The notes under the pieces: generated by a model
Seen by the model: only the letters and a program-made list of their open reading frames with translations
What the model was told of the DNA's origin: nothing
The model's database searches: none
DNA from: a bacterium
GTDB lineage: Bacteria; Atribacterota; JS1; SB-45; 34-128
Assembly: GCA_018894595.1 (NCBI GenBank)
Contig: JAHIPN010000393.1
Location: 1 to 6,303 of the forward strand
DNA length: 6,303 bases
Direction of reading: 5' to 3'
Position numbers and translations under genes: made by a program
Shown: one piece after another, positions 1 to 5,307 of the stretch
Position numbering within the stretch: position 1 is the stretch's first letter
Layout of the letters: every line of letters starts with the position of its first letter

Positions 1-101
1 AATTCTAAAAAAGACTTTAGAGCTTTCTTCTGATTCTGATGTTACACTTTGAAAATTAGGAAGCAAATAAGGGCCTTGGGAATAAATTGGGGAATAAATA
101 G
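1..101. other. Unassigned left edge
   Basis: No open frame, hairpin or promoter that I can support is visible before the first leader repeat begins at about 102. The stretch is AT-rich and could be the tail of an upstream intergenic region. Confidence 0.4.
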
Positions 102-271
102 GGAAGGCGTACCAAGTCAATAGTCCGGTAACTTTTGGGTTGTCCTGGAAGAAAAGAGGAGAGAAATAATAAAAGAGTGGATTAATTCCGGAAGGATTAA
201 CAATATAAATAGCAAGTAAAGAACATTATTAGAAACTAGGAAAATCTTATTTAAAATTAAGGGGTATAAAA
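102..271 (+). repeat. Leader repeat, copy 1 (upstream of HtrA-TPR gene)
   Basis: This is the first of four related leaders. Bases 102-200 match 2782-2880 (copy 3) with only two differences, and bases 217-264 match copy 2 at 1914-1961 with five differences, all transitions. It begins around GGAAGGCGTACC. A weak hairpin is possible around CCGGTAAC...GTTGTCCTGG (124-148). Codons 142-216 read VLEEKRREIIKEWINSGRI and onward without a stop, ending at TAA 217-219. No ATG opens this frame, because a TAG lies in frame at 121-123. The copy ends in the AAGGGG Shine-Dalgarno site (259-264) of the next gene. Confidence 0.85.
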
Positions 272-1762
272 ATGAAAAGAAATATTTTTATTTTATTGAT
301 CGTAGCGAGTATTTTAATTATTTTTTCAACTTTGATTTTTGCTTCCGGGACCATTGATGAAAGCCTGCCTTCTCTTATAAAAAGAATCAAACCCTCTACG
401 GTGATTATTTTTACTTATGACGATAAAGGAGAATTTTTAAAACTGGGTAGTGGTTTTTTTATCAGTCAGAATGGTGATGTGATTACTAATTATCACGTAC
501 TTCAGGGAGCAAGCTCGGCCGAGATAAAGACCACCGATGAAAAAACTTATCCTATAACTTATATCGTAGCAGGAGATGAACAAAATGATATTATCCGTCT
601 TTCCGTAAATATTTCTTCTCAATATGTCTATCCTTTATCATTAAGCAAAAGAAGTCCAGAAGTAGGGGAAAGAATAATTGTGTATGGTAGTCCATTAGGA
701 CTAGAAAACACAGTCAGTGATGGAATCGTCTCTGCTATAAGAGATGTTCCTGATTACGGAAGGATTATTCAAATTACTGCTCCTATCTCACCGGGCTCCA
801 GTGGCAGCCCAGTCTTAAATATGCAGGGAGAAGTGATCGGAATAGCTACTTTTCAAATGGTAGAAGGGCAGAATTTAAATTTTGCCATTCCAAGTGAAAG
901 GATAGCAAACCTTAATTTAATGGAAGAAGAGAAAAGACTTATTACCACCGAAGAATCATTTGAACGGGAGAATAAAGAGAAAAAAGATTCCGACTATGTT
1001 TATGATGCTATTAGTAAAGCTTCATATTTTATAGATAAGAAAGAGTATGAGAAGGCATTACCTTATTTGGAGATAGCGATTAAAACGGATATATTATCAT
1101 TAAAATATTGGGCGTATTTTGGGATTGGATTCTGTTATGATGAATTAGGTAATTACGCTAAGGCAATAGAAGCATATAAACAGGCAATCCGCATTGATCC
1201 TGACTATGCTGATACCCACTACAATTTACACCACAATTTAGGTATTGATTATGGCAGCATAGGTAACTACACTAAAGCAATAGAATCTTTTAAACGGGCA
1301 ATCCGCATTGATCCTGACTATGCTGATAACTACTACGGCTTAGGCATTGCTTATTGTAAGCTTAGTTTCTATGAAGACGCGATAGAATCTTTTAAACAGG
1401 TAATCCGCATTGATCCTGATTATGCTGATGCCTACTACAATTTAGGCATTGTTTATGGCATTCTCGGTTTCTATAAAGACGCAATGGAATCTCTTAAACA
1501 GGCGATTAGTATTGAGCCTGATAATGCAAAAACCTACTCTTTTTTAGGTAGAGCTTATATTAGTTTAGACAACTACCCCGAAGCAATAGAATCTCTTAAG
1601 CAGGCAATCCGCATTGATCCTGATTATGCTGAAGCCCACATTTTACTAGGTGCTACGTATCTTATAATTGGAGATAGAAATTCAGCTTTAAATGAATATA
1701 AAATTCTTAAAGAATTAGACATTGATAAAGCTAATGAGTTATTTGATATGATTTATGAATAA
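272..1762 (+). CDS. Secreted HtrA-like serine protease with C-terminal TPR repeats
   Basis: Predicted exported endopeptidase of the trypsin/HtrA (S1C) type, 496 residues. Residues 1-25 form a hydrophobic signal peptide or anchor, with possible cleavage after IFA. The protease domain (about 30-215) shows a complete triad: His75 in ITNYHVLQG, Asp106 in QNDIIRL and Ser177 in SPGSSGSPV. No PDZ domain follows, unlike DegP/DegQ. After a charged linker (216-242), about seven TPR units run from 245 to 487, most of 34 residues, with the repeated signature AIRIDPDYA. One unit (314-351) is 38 residues long because NLHHNL carries a 4-codon duplication. The start is supported by AAGGGG at 259-264. The family role is envelope protein quality control or signalling. 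The TPRs probably bind a partner or present substrates; that and any specific target are inference. Confidence 0.9.
   Translation: MKRNIFILLIVASILIIFSTLIFASGTIDESLPSLIKRIKPSTVIIFTYDDKGEFLKLGSGFFISQNGDVITNYHVLQGASSAEIKTTDEKTYPITYIVAGDEQNDIIRLSVNISSQYVYPLSLSKRSPEVGERIIVYGSPLGLENTVSDGIVSAIRDVPDYGRIIQITAPISPGSSGSPVLNMQGEVIGIATFQMVEGQNLNFAIPSERIANLNLMEEEKRLITTEESFERENKEKKDSDYVYDAISKASYFIDKKEYEKALPYLEIAIKTDILSLKYWAYFGIGFCYDELGNYAKAIEAYKQAIRIDPDYADTHYNLHHNLGIDYGSIGNYTKAIESFKRAIRIDPDYADNYYGLGIAYCKLSFYEDAIESFKQVIRIDPDYADAYYNLGIVYGILGFYKDAMESLKQAISIEPDNAKTYSFLGRAYISLDNYPEAIESLKQAIRIDPDYAEAHILLGATYLIIGDRNSALNEYKILKELDIDKANELFDMIYE
1181..1634 (+). repeat. Near-identical TPR-coding repeats
   Basis: The segment encoding the end of each TPR, CGCATTGATCCTGA(C/T)TATGCTGA, occurs at about 1190, 1304, 1406 and 1610 almost unchanged, including at silent positions. 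The divergent unit at about 1508 (ISIEPDNA) interrupts the series. Such nucleotide-level identity suggests recent unit duplication or gene conversion within the TPR tract. The segment ACAATTTA occurs at 1221-1228 and again at 1233-1240, 12 nt apart, which explains the four extra residues in the third TPR. Confidence 0.75.
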
Positions 1763-1793
1763 AAAAGAATTATATAAATTATTACCATGAATA

Positions 1794-1916
1794 ATGCAAT
1801 TAAAAGAAATAGCTTCTTTTTCAAAATTACTTGAGGGTGTCCTGAAAGAAAAGAGAAGAGAAATAATAAAAGAGTGGATTGAGTCCGGAAGGATTGAAGA
1901 TATAAACAACGAGTAA
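1794..1916 (+). CDS. Possible 40-residue ORF within leader repeat copy 2
   Basis: This short frame begins with MQLKEIASFSKLLEGVLKEK and continues with the repeat-conserved RREIIKEWIESGRI, ending at TAA 1914-1916. It is the only leader copy in which the conserved helix is preceded by a longer open frame with an ATG. The peptide is highly charged and would form an amphipathic helix. There is no convincing Shine-Dalgarno site before 1794, so it may be an untranslated relic of the C-terminus of a lost gene, or a leader peptide for the lipoprotein gene 57 nt downstream. I do not recognise a family. The case for coding rests on frame conservation across four copies. Confidence 0.35.
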   Translation: MQLKEIASFSKLLEGVLKEKRREIIKEWIESGRIEDINNE

Positions 1917-1972
1917 AGAATATTATTAGGAATTAGGGAAATTTTATTTAAAATTAAGGGGGATTTCGAATT
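1836..1972 (+). repeat. Leader repeat, copy 2 (upstream of NTF2-like lipoprotein)
   Basis: Homology to the other copies starts at about GGTGTCCTGAAAGAAAAGAG. This copy lacks the GGCGTACCAAGTCAATAG part found in copies 1 and 3. The downstream segment 1914-1961 is very close to 217-264 of copy 1 and ends in AAGGGGGA (1956-1963), the Shine-Dalgarno site of the next gene. Repeat similarity to copy 3 then continues into the signal-peptide codons. Confidence 0.8.
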
Positions 1973-2413
1973 ATGAAAAGGAAATATTATTTTGTAATTT
2001 TATTCTTGGTATTAGCTATATTTTTATCAGGCTGTAGCGGCGGAGGGGTAGTAACTCCTGATATTGATGAGATAGGAGGAGATGCCTATCTTTGCGAAAA
2101 TTTACTTAAAGGATTATATACTGCTCTTAATAATGAAAATTTCGCTTTAGCCCTTTCATATTGTAAATCTGGTGGAGCAACTTTTGATCTTGTTAATAAC
2201 AAATGGGATTTAGCACAGCAATATCCAACATTTTATTTTACCTATCAAGTCTATAATATTTGTAATTTTTCCTATATAGGCGAATACGTAAGTTGTGATT
2301 ATGATAAATCTTGGACATTATACGATATCTATGGAGTAACATATAGCACAAGTTATAGCTACGGAAGTCCAATGCTATTTGAAAAAATAAATGGAGAATG
2401 GAAAATGTCCTGA
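1973..2413 (+). CDS. Small lipoprotein, possible NTF2-like fold
   Basis: Predicted lipoprotein of 146 residues. Residues 1-20 form a signal peptide with lipobox LSGC; Cys21 would be lipidated, followed by a SGGG linker. The mature part (about 36-146) has a first helix resembling CENLLKGLYTALNNENFALA, a central strand-rich region with aromatic residues, and an ending LFEKINGEWKMS. That closing G-E-W-K pattern and the opening helix are typical of NTF2-like or SnoaL-like alpha+beta domains, an inference from pattern only. The mature part also has four cysteines besides the lipidated one. The start is set by AAGGGGGA at 1956-1963. The first 75 nt differ from the gene at 2957 at only about seven positions, while the bodies are unrelated. 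Function unknown; probably binds something at the membrane surface. Confidence 0.85.
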   Translation: MKRKYYFVILFLVLAIFLSGCSGGGVVTPDIDEIGGDAYLCENLLKGLYTALNNENFALALSYCKSGGATFDLVNNKWDLAQQYPTFYFTYQVYNICNFSYIGEYVSCDYDKSWTLYDIYGVTYSTSYSYGSPMLFEKINGEWKMS

Positions 2414-2586
2414 AAGTCAGAAAATAGGCAAGTTATAGTATGTATTAAAACAGGATTTAGAAGACTTTCTTGAGGGAAATAAGGTTTAGGTTAACTTATA
2501 ACAAGAAACGCCGGAAGGTCAAGCGGGGTCAGTCTTCACAACTTCACAAAATATAAAACGAAAACGAAGAAAAGGTGAAATTATGA

Positions 2587-2751
2587 ACCCCGAATTCAAC
2601 TTCTGCATCAAATGATTTAAGACGATTAGTTGAAAATCATATTTTAAAAGAAAGTGGAGTTAAAGGGGCGGGCTCTTATTACGACATTGCACAAGAATTG
2701 CACAAATTGCATAGCAATTGCACAAGAATTGCACAAATTAAATTTAAATAA
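2587..2751 (+). pseudogene. Remnant of a winged-helix protein (Fic or AlbA_2/RecG-like C-terminus)
   Basis: Between stops, the frame reads TPNSTSASNDLRRLVENHIL, then KESGVKGAGSYYDIAQELHK and a short tail to TAA 2749-2751. The pattern T-x-S-A-S-x-D-L-x-x-L-V-E-x-x-I-L followed by a G-rich turn and S-Y-Y matches the recognition helix and wing of the winged-helix domains that end many Fic and AlbA_2/RecG-like regulators. No start codon or N-terminal domain is present, and a TGA lies directly upstream (2584-2586). A 31-bp partial duplication shifts the frame near its end. It is probably a decayed fragment. Family assignment is by motif memory only. Confidence 0.5.
2686..2739 (+). repeat. 23-bp direct repeat, iteron-like
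   Basis: Bases 2686-2708 and 2717-2739 are identical 23-mers separated by 8 bp (GCATAGCA). Each 23-mer itself contains ATTGCACAA twice in tandem. The junction forms the palindrome AATTGC-ATA-GCAATT (2705-2719). The 31-nt offset is not a multiple of three, so the duplication put the second copy out of frame within the winged-helix remnant. Confidence 0.85.
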
Positions 2752-2757
2752 ATAATT
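2729..2757 (+). promoter_or_regulatory. Possible promoter before leader copy 3
   Basis: TTGCAC (2729-2734), a 17-bp spacer and ATAATT (2752-2757) resemble sigma-70 -35 and -10 boxes. The -35 box lies inside the second 23-bp repeat. AT-rich DNA gives such matches easily, so this is tentative. Confidence 0.25.
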
Positions 2758-2760
2758 AAC

Positions 2761-2956
2761 GCATCCTATTTTCTTAAATAAGGAAGGCGTACCAAGTCAA
2801 TAGTCCGGTAACTTTTGGGTTGTCATGGAAGAAAAGAGGAGAGAAATAATAAAAGAGTGGATTAATTCAGGAAGGATTAAAGATATATAGCAACTAAAAA
2901 ATACTAGCGAGGATTAGAAAAATGTTATTAAAGAATTAAAGGGGGTATTTAAGAAA
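2761..2956 (+). repeat. Leader repeat, copy 3 (upstream of PKD lipoprotein)
   Basis: Bases 2782-2880 are 97 of 99 identical to copy 1. Upstream, CCTATTTTCTTAAATA (2765-2780) is shared with copy 4. The conserved frame here opens with an ATG at 2825 and encodes MEEKRREIIKEWINSGRIKD plus one residue before TAG 2888-2890, 21 residues in all. The leader ends in AAAGGGGG (2938-2945), 11 nt before the next start codon. Similarity to copy 2 then runs on through the signal peptide and lipobox codons. Confidence 0.85.
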
Positions 2957-3594
2957 ATGAAAAAGAAATATTGTTTTGTAACTTTATTCTTGGTATTAGC
3001 TATATTTTTCTCAGGTTGTAGCGGTGGGGGGACTACTCCTCCCATCACTACCAATCAATCACCCACAGCAAGTTTTACTGCCAATCCCACTTCAGGTACA
3101 GCACCATTAGCAGTATCCTTTAACGCATCAAACTCATCAGATAGTGACGGAACTATTATAAGTTATGCCTGGGATTTTAAAGATGGAAGCACAGGTACCG
3201 GACAAATAATAAATCATACTTTTAGTTCTACCGGAAGTTATAATGTTTTACTCACGGTAACAGAGGATGAAGGGCTATAGATTCAACCACAAAAATTGTT
3301 ACCGTAACTTATGAGTATAAAGTCGAATACAAGATTTCAGGTACTGCAACATCAGTAAGTATAACTTTATCCAATTCTTCTGGAGGAACTGAACAATATA
3401 GTGATGTCATCTTACCAAAAGTTTACAGTTATAAATATTTTAGTGATAATTTTCTTTATATTTCTGCTCAAAATAATGGATCTTCAGGAACAGTAAATGT
3501 TGAATGTTATTATGAGGGCATATTGAAAAATAGTGCACATTCAGAAGGAGCTTATGTAATTGCGACAGCATCTTGGTACAATTCTAGTTGGTAA
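2957..3594 (+). pseudogene. Frameshifted lipoprotein with PKD and MmpS-like domains
   Basis: Residues 1-21 are a lipoprotein signal with lipobox FSGC, followed by a SGGG-TTPP linker. A PKD domain spans about 34-107, with SPTASFTANPTSGTAPLAVS, SDSDGTIISYAWDF and the strand SYNVLLTVTEDEGL. Translation stops at TAG 3278-3280, just short of the last PKD strand. The frame beginning with ATA at 3277 continues IDSTTKIVTVTY and then an MmpS-like beta domain (ITLSNSSGGTEQYS, LYISAQNNGSSGT, SEGAYVIATASW) to TAA 3592-3594. Adding one base at about 3276 restores a protein of roughly 213 residues. No slippery heptamer is visible, so the break is a one-base deletion or a sequencing error. The intact protein would be a surface lipoprotein with two beta-sandwich modules, perhaps for adhesion or ligand binding. 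Confidence 0.8.
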
Positions 3595-3620
3595 ATAATA
3601 ATTGAATAAACAGTGAATAA

Positions 3621-3636
3621 ACAGGGACACATCCCA
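3621..3636. other. Short hairpin GGGA-CACA-TCCC
   Basis: ACAGGGACACATCCCA (3621-3636) forms a 4-bp stem with a CACA loop. Similar GGGACA...TCCC phrases occur at the ends of IS200-like/RAYT-associated elements in many genomes (from memory). It sits immediately before leader copy 4 and may mark an old insertion boundary. Confidence 0.3.
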
Positions 3637-3780
3637 TTTTCTTAAATAGAAGGCGTAGCAAGGCAATAGGCCGGTAACTTTTAGGTTGTCCTGGAAGAAA
3701 AGAGAAGAGAAATAATAAAAGAGTGGATTAAGGAAGGAAAGATAAAAAGATAAAGACCTATTAATAACTTATAGGAAGAT
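3628..3780 (+). repeat. Leader repeat, copy 4 (orphan, no lipoprotein gene follows)
   Basis: CCCATTTTCTTAAATA, GAAGGCGTAGCAAGGCAATA and the conserved frame (VLEEKRREIIKEWIKEGKIK, 3688-3753) are all present. Relative to copies 1 and 3, AGTCAATAGTCC has become AGGCAATAGGCC. After the stop, TAAAGACCTATTAATAACTT still resembles the copy 1 tail for about 30 nt, then similarity is lost. No Shine-Dalgarno site or signal-peptide gene follows, so its cargo gene is missing. Confidence 0.75.
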
Positions 3781-3800
3781 TAATACCCTGAAAACAATTA

Positions 3801-3816
3801 AATACTATTTAGTATT
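3801..3816. other. Small perfect inverted repeat
   Basis: AATACT and AGTATT flank a 4-nt loop (ATTT). It lies just before the tentative promoter for the protease operon, so it could be an operator or simply an AT-rich hairpin. Confidence 0.35.
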
Positions 3817-3822
3817 ACAATT

Positions 3823-3850
3823 TTGGTATATATATGATAAAATATATAAA
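3823..3850 (+). promoter_or_regulatory. Possible promoter for the protease operon
   Basis: TTGGTA (3823-3828), a 16-bp spacer and TATAAA (3845-3850) are a plausible sigma-70 promoter. It would give a leader of about 105 nt (or about 165 nt to the internal start) containing the hairpin at 3873-3918. The surrounding DNA is AT-rich, which lowers the weight of the match. Confidence 0.35.
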
Positions 3851-3872
3851 AAGAAGAAATAACAAAAAAAAG

Positions 3873-3957
3873 AATTGTCGGCGCCATAACTTTAAATATA
3901 GTCAGTATGGCGGGAATTAAAAACACTTTTAATGTAAATTATATTTTAAGTTTTTTT
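3873..3957 (+). promoter_or_regulatory. Structured leader of the protease operon (two hairpins)
   Basis: CGCCATA (3882-3888) pairs with TATGGCG (3906-3912), and the flanking AATT (3873-3876) with AATT (3915-3918) extends the stem across an internal loop. A second AT-rich hairpin follows directly: AAAAACACTT (3919-3928) against AAGTTTTTTT (3948-3957), with one mismatch. The GC-rich first stem stands out in AT-rich DNA. It may regulate the operon or be a remnant element end. I recognise no known riboswitch. Confidence 0.45.
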
Positions 3958-3962
3958 AAAAT

Positions 3963-4934
3963 ATGCTATACAGAGAATTTCGATTAATTGGCGATACCTA
4001 TTATAAAAAGAGAGACCATAATATGATAAAAAATGAAACAGTGCCCACTATAATAAGCATTATGAATGAGCAAAATCAAGGTCAAGAAACCCGAAAAAGT
4101 ATCCTTGTCGAGTTAGAAAAAATATTAAAGAGACCCATTATTTCTTTCTTTACTAGTTTTCGTTTTCCCGTTATGATTGAAGATGCAGATGCAGATATAT
4201 TAGAAGGTCTTTTACAAAAAACAGATTTATCTAACGGACTAGCTGTGGTTGTGAGTTCTCCTGGTGGTTTTGGAATAACCGCTGAACGGATAATAAATAT
4301 TTTTCGTAATTATAGTGGAACAGGTGAATATTGGGCTATAGTCCCAAGTAAAGCAAAATCGGCTGCTACGATGATTTGTTTCGGCGCAAGTAAAATTATT
4401 ATGGGCGGAACATCAGAATTAGGTCCTATTGATCCGCAAATTGCTGTTTCTGAAAATGGCGTTACAAAGAGATTCTCATTGTGTAACCTTGTTGATAGCT
4501 ATGATGATTTATTTCAAAGGGCTATAAAAGAAGAGAATAACTTACAGCCATATCTACAACAATTAGCTAATTATGATGAAAGAGAGATAAAAGAGTTTAG
4601 GACTGCCATTTCCTTATCAGAAGATATTGCAACAAGAACTCTTAGCTCCGGCACAATGAAAGGAATGACTGATAAAGAAATAAAGAAAAAGATAGAAGTT
4701 TTTTTGACACCAAAAAAAACAAAATCACATGGGAGACCCATTTACGCAAAAGAAGCGTTATCTTGTGGCCTAAACATAGATCTAATAGACAAAAAAGAAA
4801 AAGTTTATGAGCTTTTTTGTGAGCTTTATATAAGAACAAATAATTTTGTATCAACAAGGGCTTCGAAGTGTATTGAAAATTCTCAGCATTCATTCGCTAC
4901 CCAAGCCCCAAGAAAAACAGGAGACAAAAAATGA
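3963..4934 (+). CDS. SDH-family (ClpP/SppA-fold) serine protease
   Basis: Predicted cytoplasmic protein of 323 residues with the ClpP/crotonase-like core of the SDH (serine dehydrogenase proteinase) family, related to SppA. VVVSSPGGFGITAERI (96-110) supplies the oxyanion-hole SPGG. IVPSKAKSAATMICFGASKI (126-145) carries the probable nucleophile Ser133. GGTSELGPIDPQI (148-160) is the family hallmark. His256 in SHGRPI is a candidate general base. No signal peptide or membrane segment is seen. The first 20 residues look dispensable: the ATG at 3963 has no Shine-Dalgarno site, whereas the in-frame ATG at 4023 follows AGAGAGA (4009-4015), so the true start may be 4023 (303 residues). Its stop overlaps the next start (ATGA), so the two genes form an operon. 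Substrate unknown. Confidence 0.85.
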   Translation: MLYREFRLIGDTYYKKRDHNMIKNETVPTIISIMNEQNQGQETRKSILVELEKILKRPIISFFTSFRFPVMIEDADADILEGLLQKTDLSNGLAVVVSSPGGFGITAERIINIFRNYSGTGEYWAIVPSKAKSAATMICFGASKIIMGGTSELGPIDPQIAVSENGVTKRFSLCNLVDSYDDLFQRAIKEENNLQPYLQQLANYDEREIKEFRTAISLSEDIATRTLSSGTMKGMTDKEIKKKIEVFLTPKKTKSHGRPIYAKEALSCGLNIDLIDKKEKVYELFCELYIRTNNFVSTRASKCIENSQHSFATQAPRKTGDKK

Positions 4935-5113
4935 AAAAAACAGTTAAATCAAACGAAAGACGCATAAAAGAGAAAGACGAGCGTTTTCTTAAAGCAAAAG
5001 AAAATTTTCTCAAAATGCAAAAAGAAATTGCACCATTCATAAAACGAAAACCTTTTAAGCAGCATTCAACTACTGGAAAATGGCGCGAAACAGAAAATCT
5101 ATATTTTATATAA
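4931..5113 (+). CDS. Small basic protein coupled to the SDH protease
   Basis: Sixty residues, very lysine-rich. Residues 1-33 (KSNERRIKEKDERFLKAKEN and on) should form a charged helix, possibly a coiled coil. The tail carries APFIKRKPFKQHSTTGKWRE, a compact motif that looks conserved in type, but I cannot name the family. Translation is well supported: AGGAGA (4919-4924) lies 6 nt before the ATG, and the ATG overlaps the protease stop codon. Coupling implies co-expression and perhaps a complex with the protease, as adaptor, inhibitor or substrate; that is inference. The gene ends 79 nt before the next promoter, and no terminator follows directly. Confidence 0.75.
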   Translation: MKKTVKSNERRIKEKDERFLKAKENFLKMQKEIAPFIKRKPFKQHSTTGKWRETENLYFI

Positions 5114-5192
5114 AATTTACCGTACACTCTTTTAGTGGAATTTAGTGAGCAAACAAGTGCATAAAGCAGTTAATTGATAAATTAAAATAAAT

Positions 5193-5221
5193 TTGACAAA
5201 CTATGCGGTATGTATTATATT
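5193..5221 (+). promoter_or_regulatory. Near-consensus sigma-70 promoter
   Basis: TTGACA (5193-5198), a spacer of exactly 17 bp and TATATT (5216-5221). It is the best promoter match in the window. The predicted start of transcription is near 5228, so the transcript begins with the two-hairpin RNA upstream of the NYN gene. Confidence 0.75.
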
Positions 5222-5227
5222 GATTAT

Positions 5228-5293
5228 AGATTTTAATAGACGACTCCCCGGCTATATGCCGGTTAGGCAGCTTATATGGCTGCCTTTTTTTTT
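5228..5293 (+). ncRNA. Short two-hairpin RNA upstream of the NYN nuclease gene
   Basis: The predicted transcript is about 65 nt. After an unstructured start (ending GACGACTCC), hairpin 1 is CCGGC-TATAT-GCCGG (5248-5262). Two bases later comes the terminator hairpin AGGCAGC-TTATATG-GCTGCCT (5265-5285), then nine T. Both loops contain the self-complementary AUAU, so a loop-loop contact or dimer contact is possible. No start codon with a Shine-Dalgarno site lies inside it. It could be an independent small RNA (antitoxin-like or guide-like) or an attenuating leader of the NYN gene. I cannot place it in a named family with certainty. The layout recalls type III antitoxin RNAs and the DUF3800- and abiF-associated RNA classes. 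Confidence 0.6.
5265..5293 (+). terminator. Intrinsic terminator just upstream of the NYN gene
   Basis: A 7-bp GC-rich stem, AGGCAGC (5265-5271) with GCTGCCT (5279-5285), has a 7-nt loop and runs straight into nine T (5285-5293). It lies between the promoter and the gene, 14 nt before the NYN start codon, so the gene can only be transcribed by read-through or anti-termination. Confidence 0.85.
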
Positions 5294-5307
5294 GGGGGGA
5301 TAATGCC

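Noticed and set aside
102..150. Known riboswitch in the leader repeat
   Set aside because: The GGCGTACCAAG...CCGGTAAC part looked riboswitch-like, but I could not match it to the c-di-GMP, cobalamin or SAM consensus as I know them, and the possible hairpin is weak.
437..622. 61-codon reverse-strand ORF
   Set aside because: Lies wholly inside the well-supported protease domain of the HtrA-TPR gene and has no recognisable motif.
2686..2739. CRISPR array
   Set aside because: Only two copies with an 8-bp spacer, and no cas genes.
4642..4893. 83-codon reverse-strand ORF
   Set aside because: Antisense to the end of the SDH protease; its Leu/Phe-rich product is what lysine-rich coding DNA gives when read backwards.
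4897..5127. 76-codon reverse-strand ORF
   Set aside because: Antisense to the 60-residue gene, which has a good Shine-Dalgarno site and stop-start overlap.
5228..5293. Classical type III antitoxin repeat array
   Set aside because: The RNA has two different hairpins and no tandem repeats, so only the gene order, not the RNA type, matches ToxIN-like loci.
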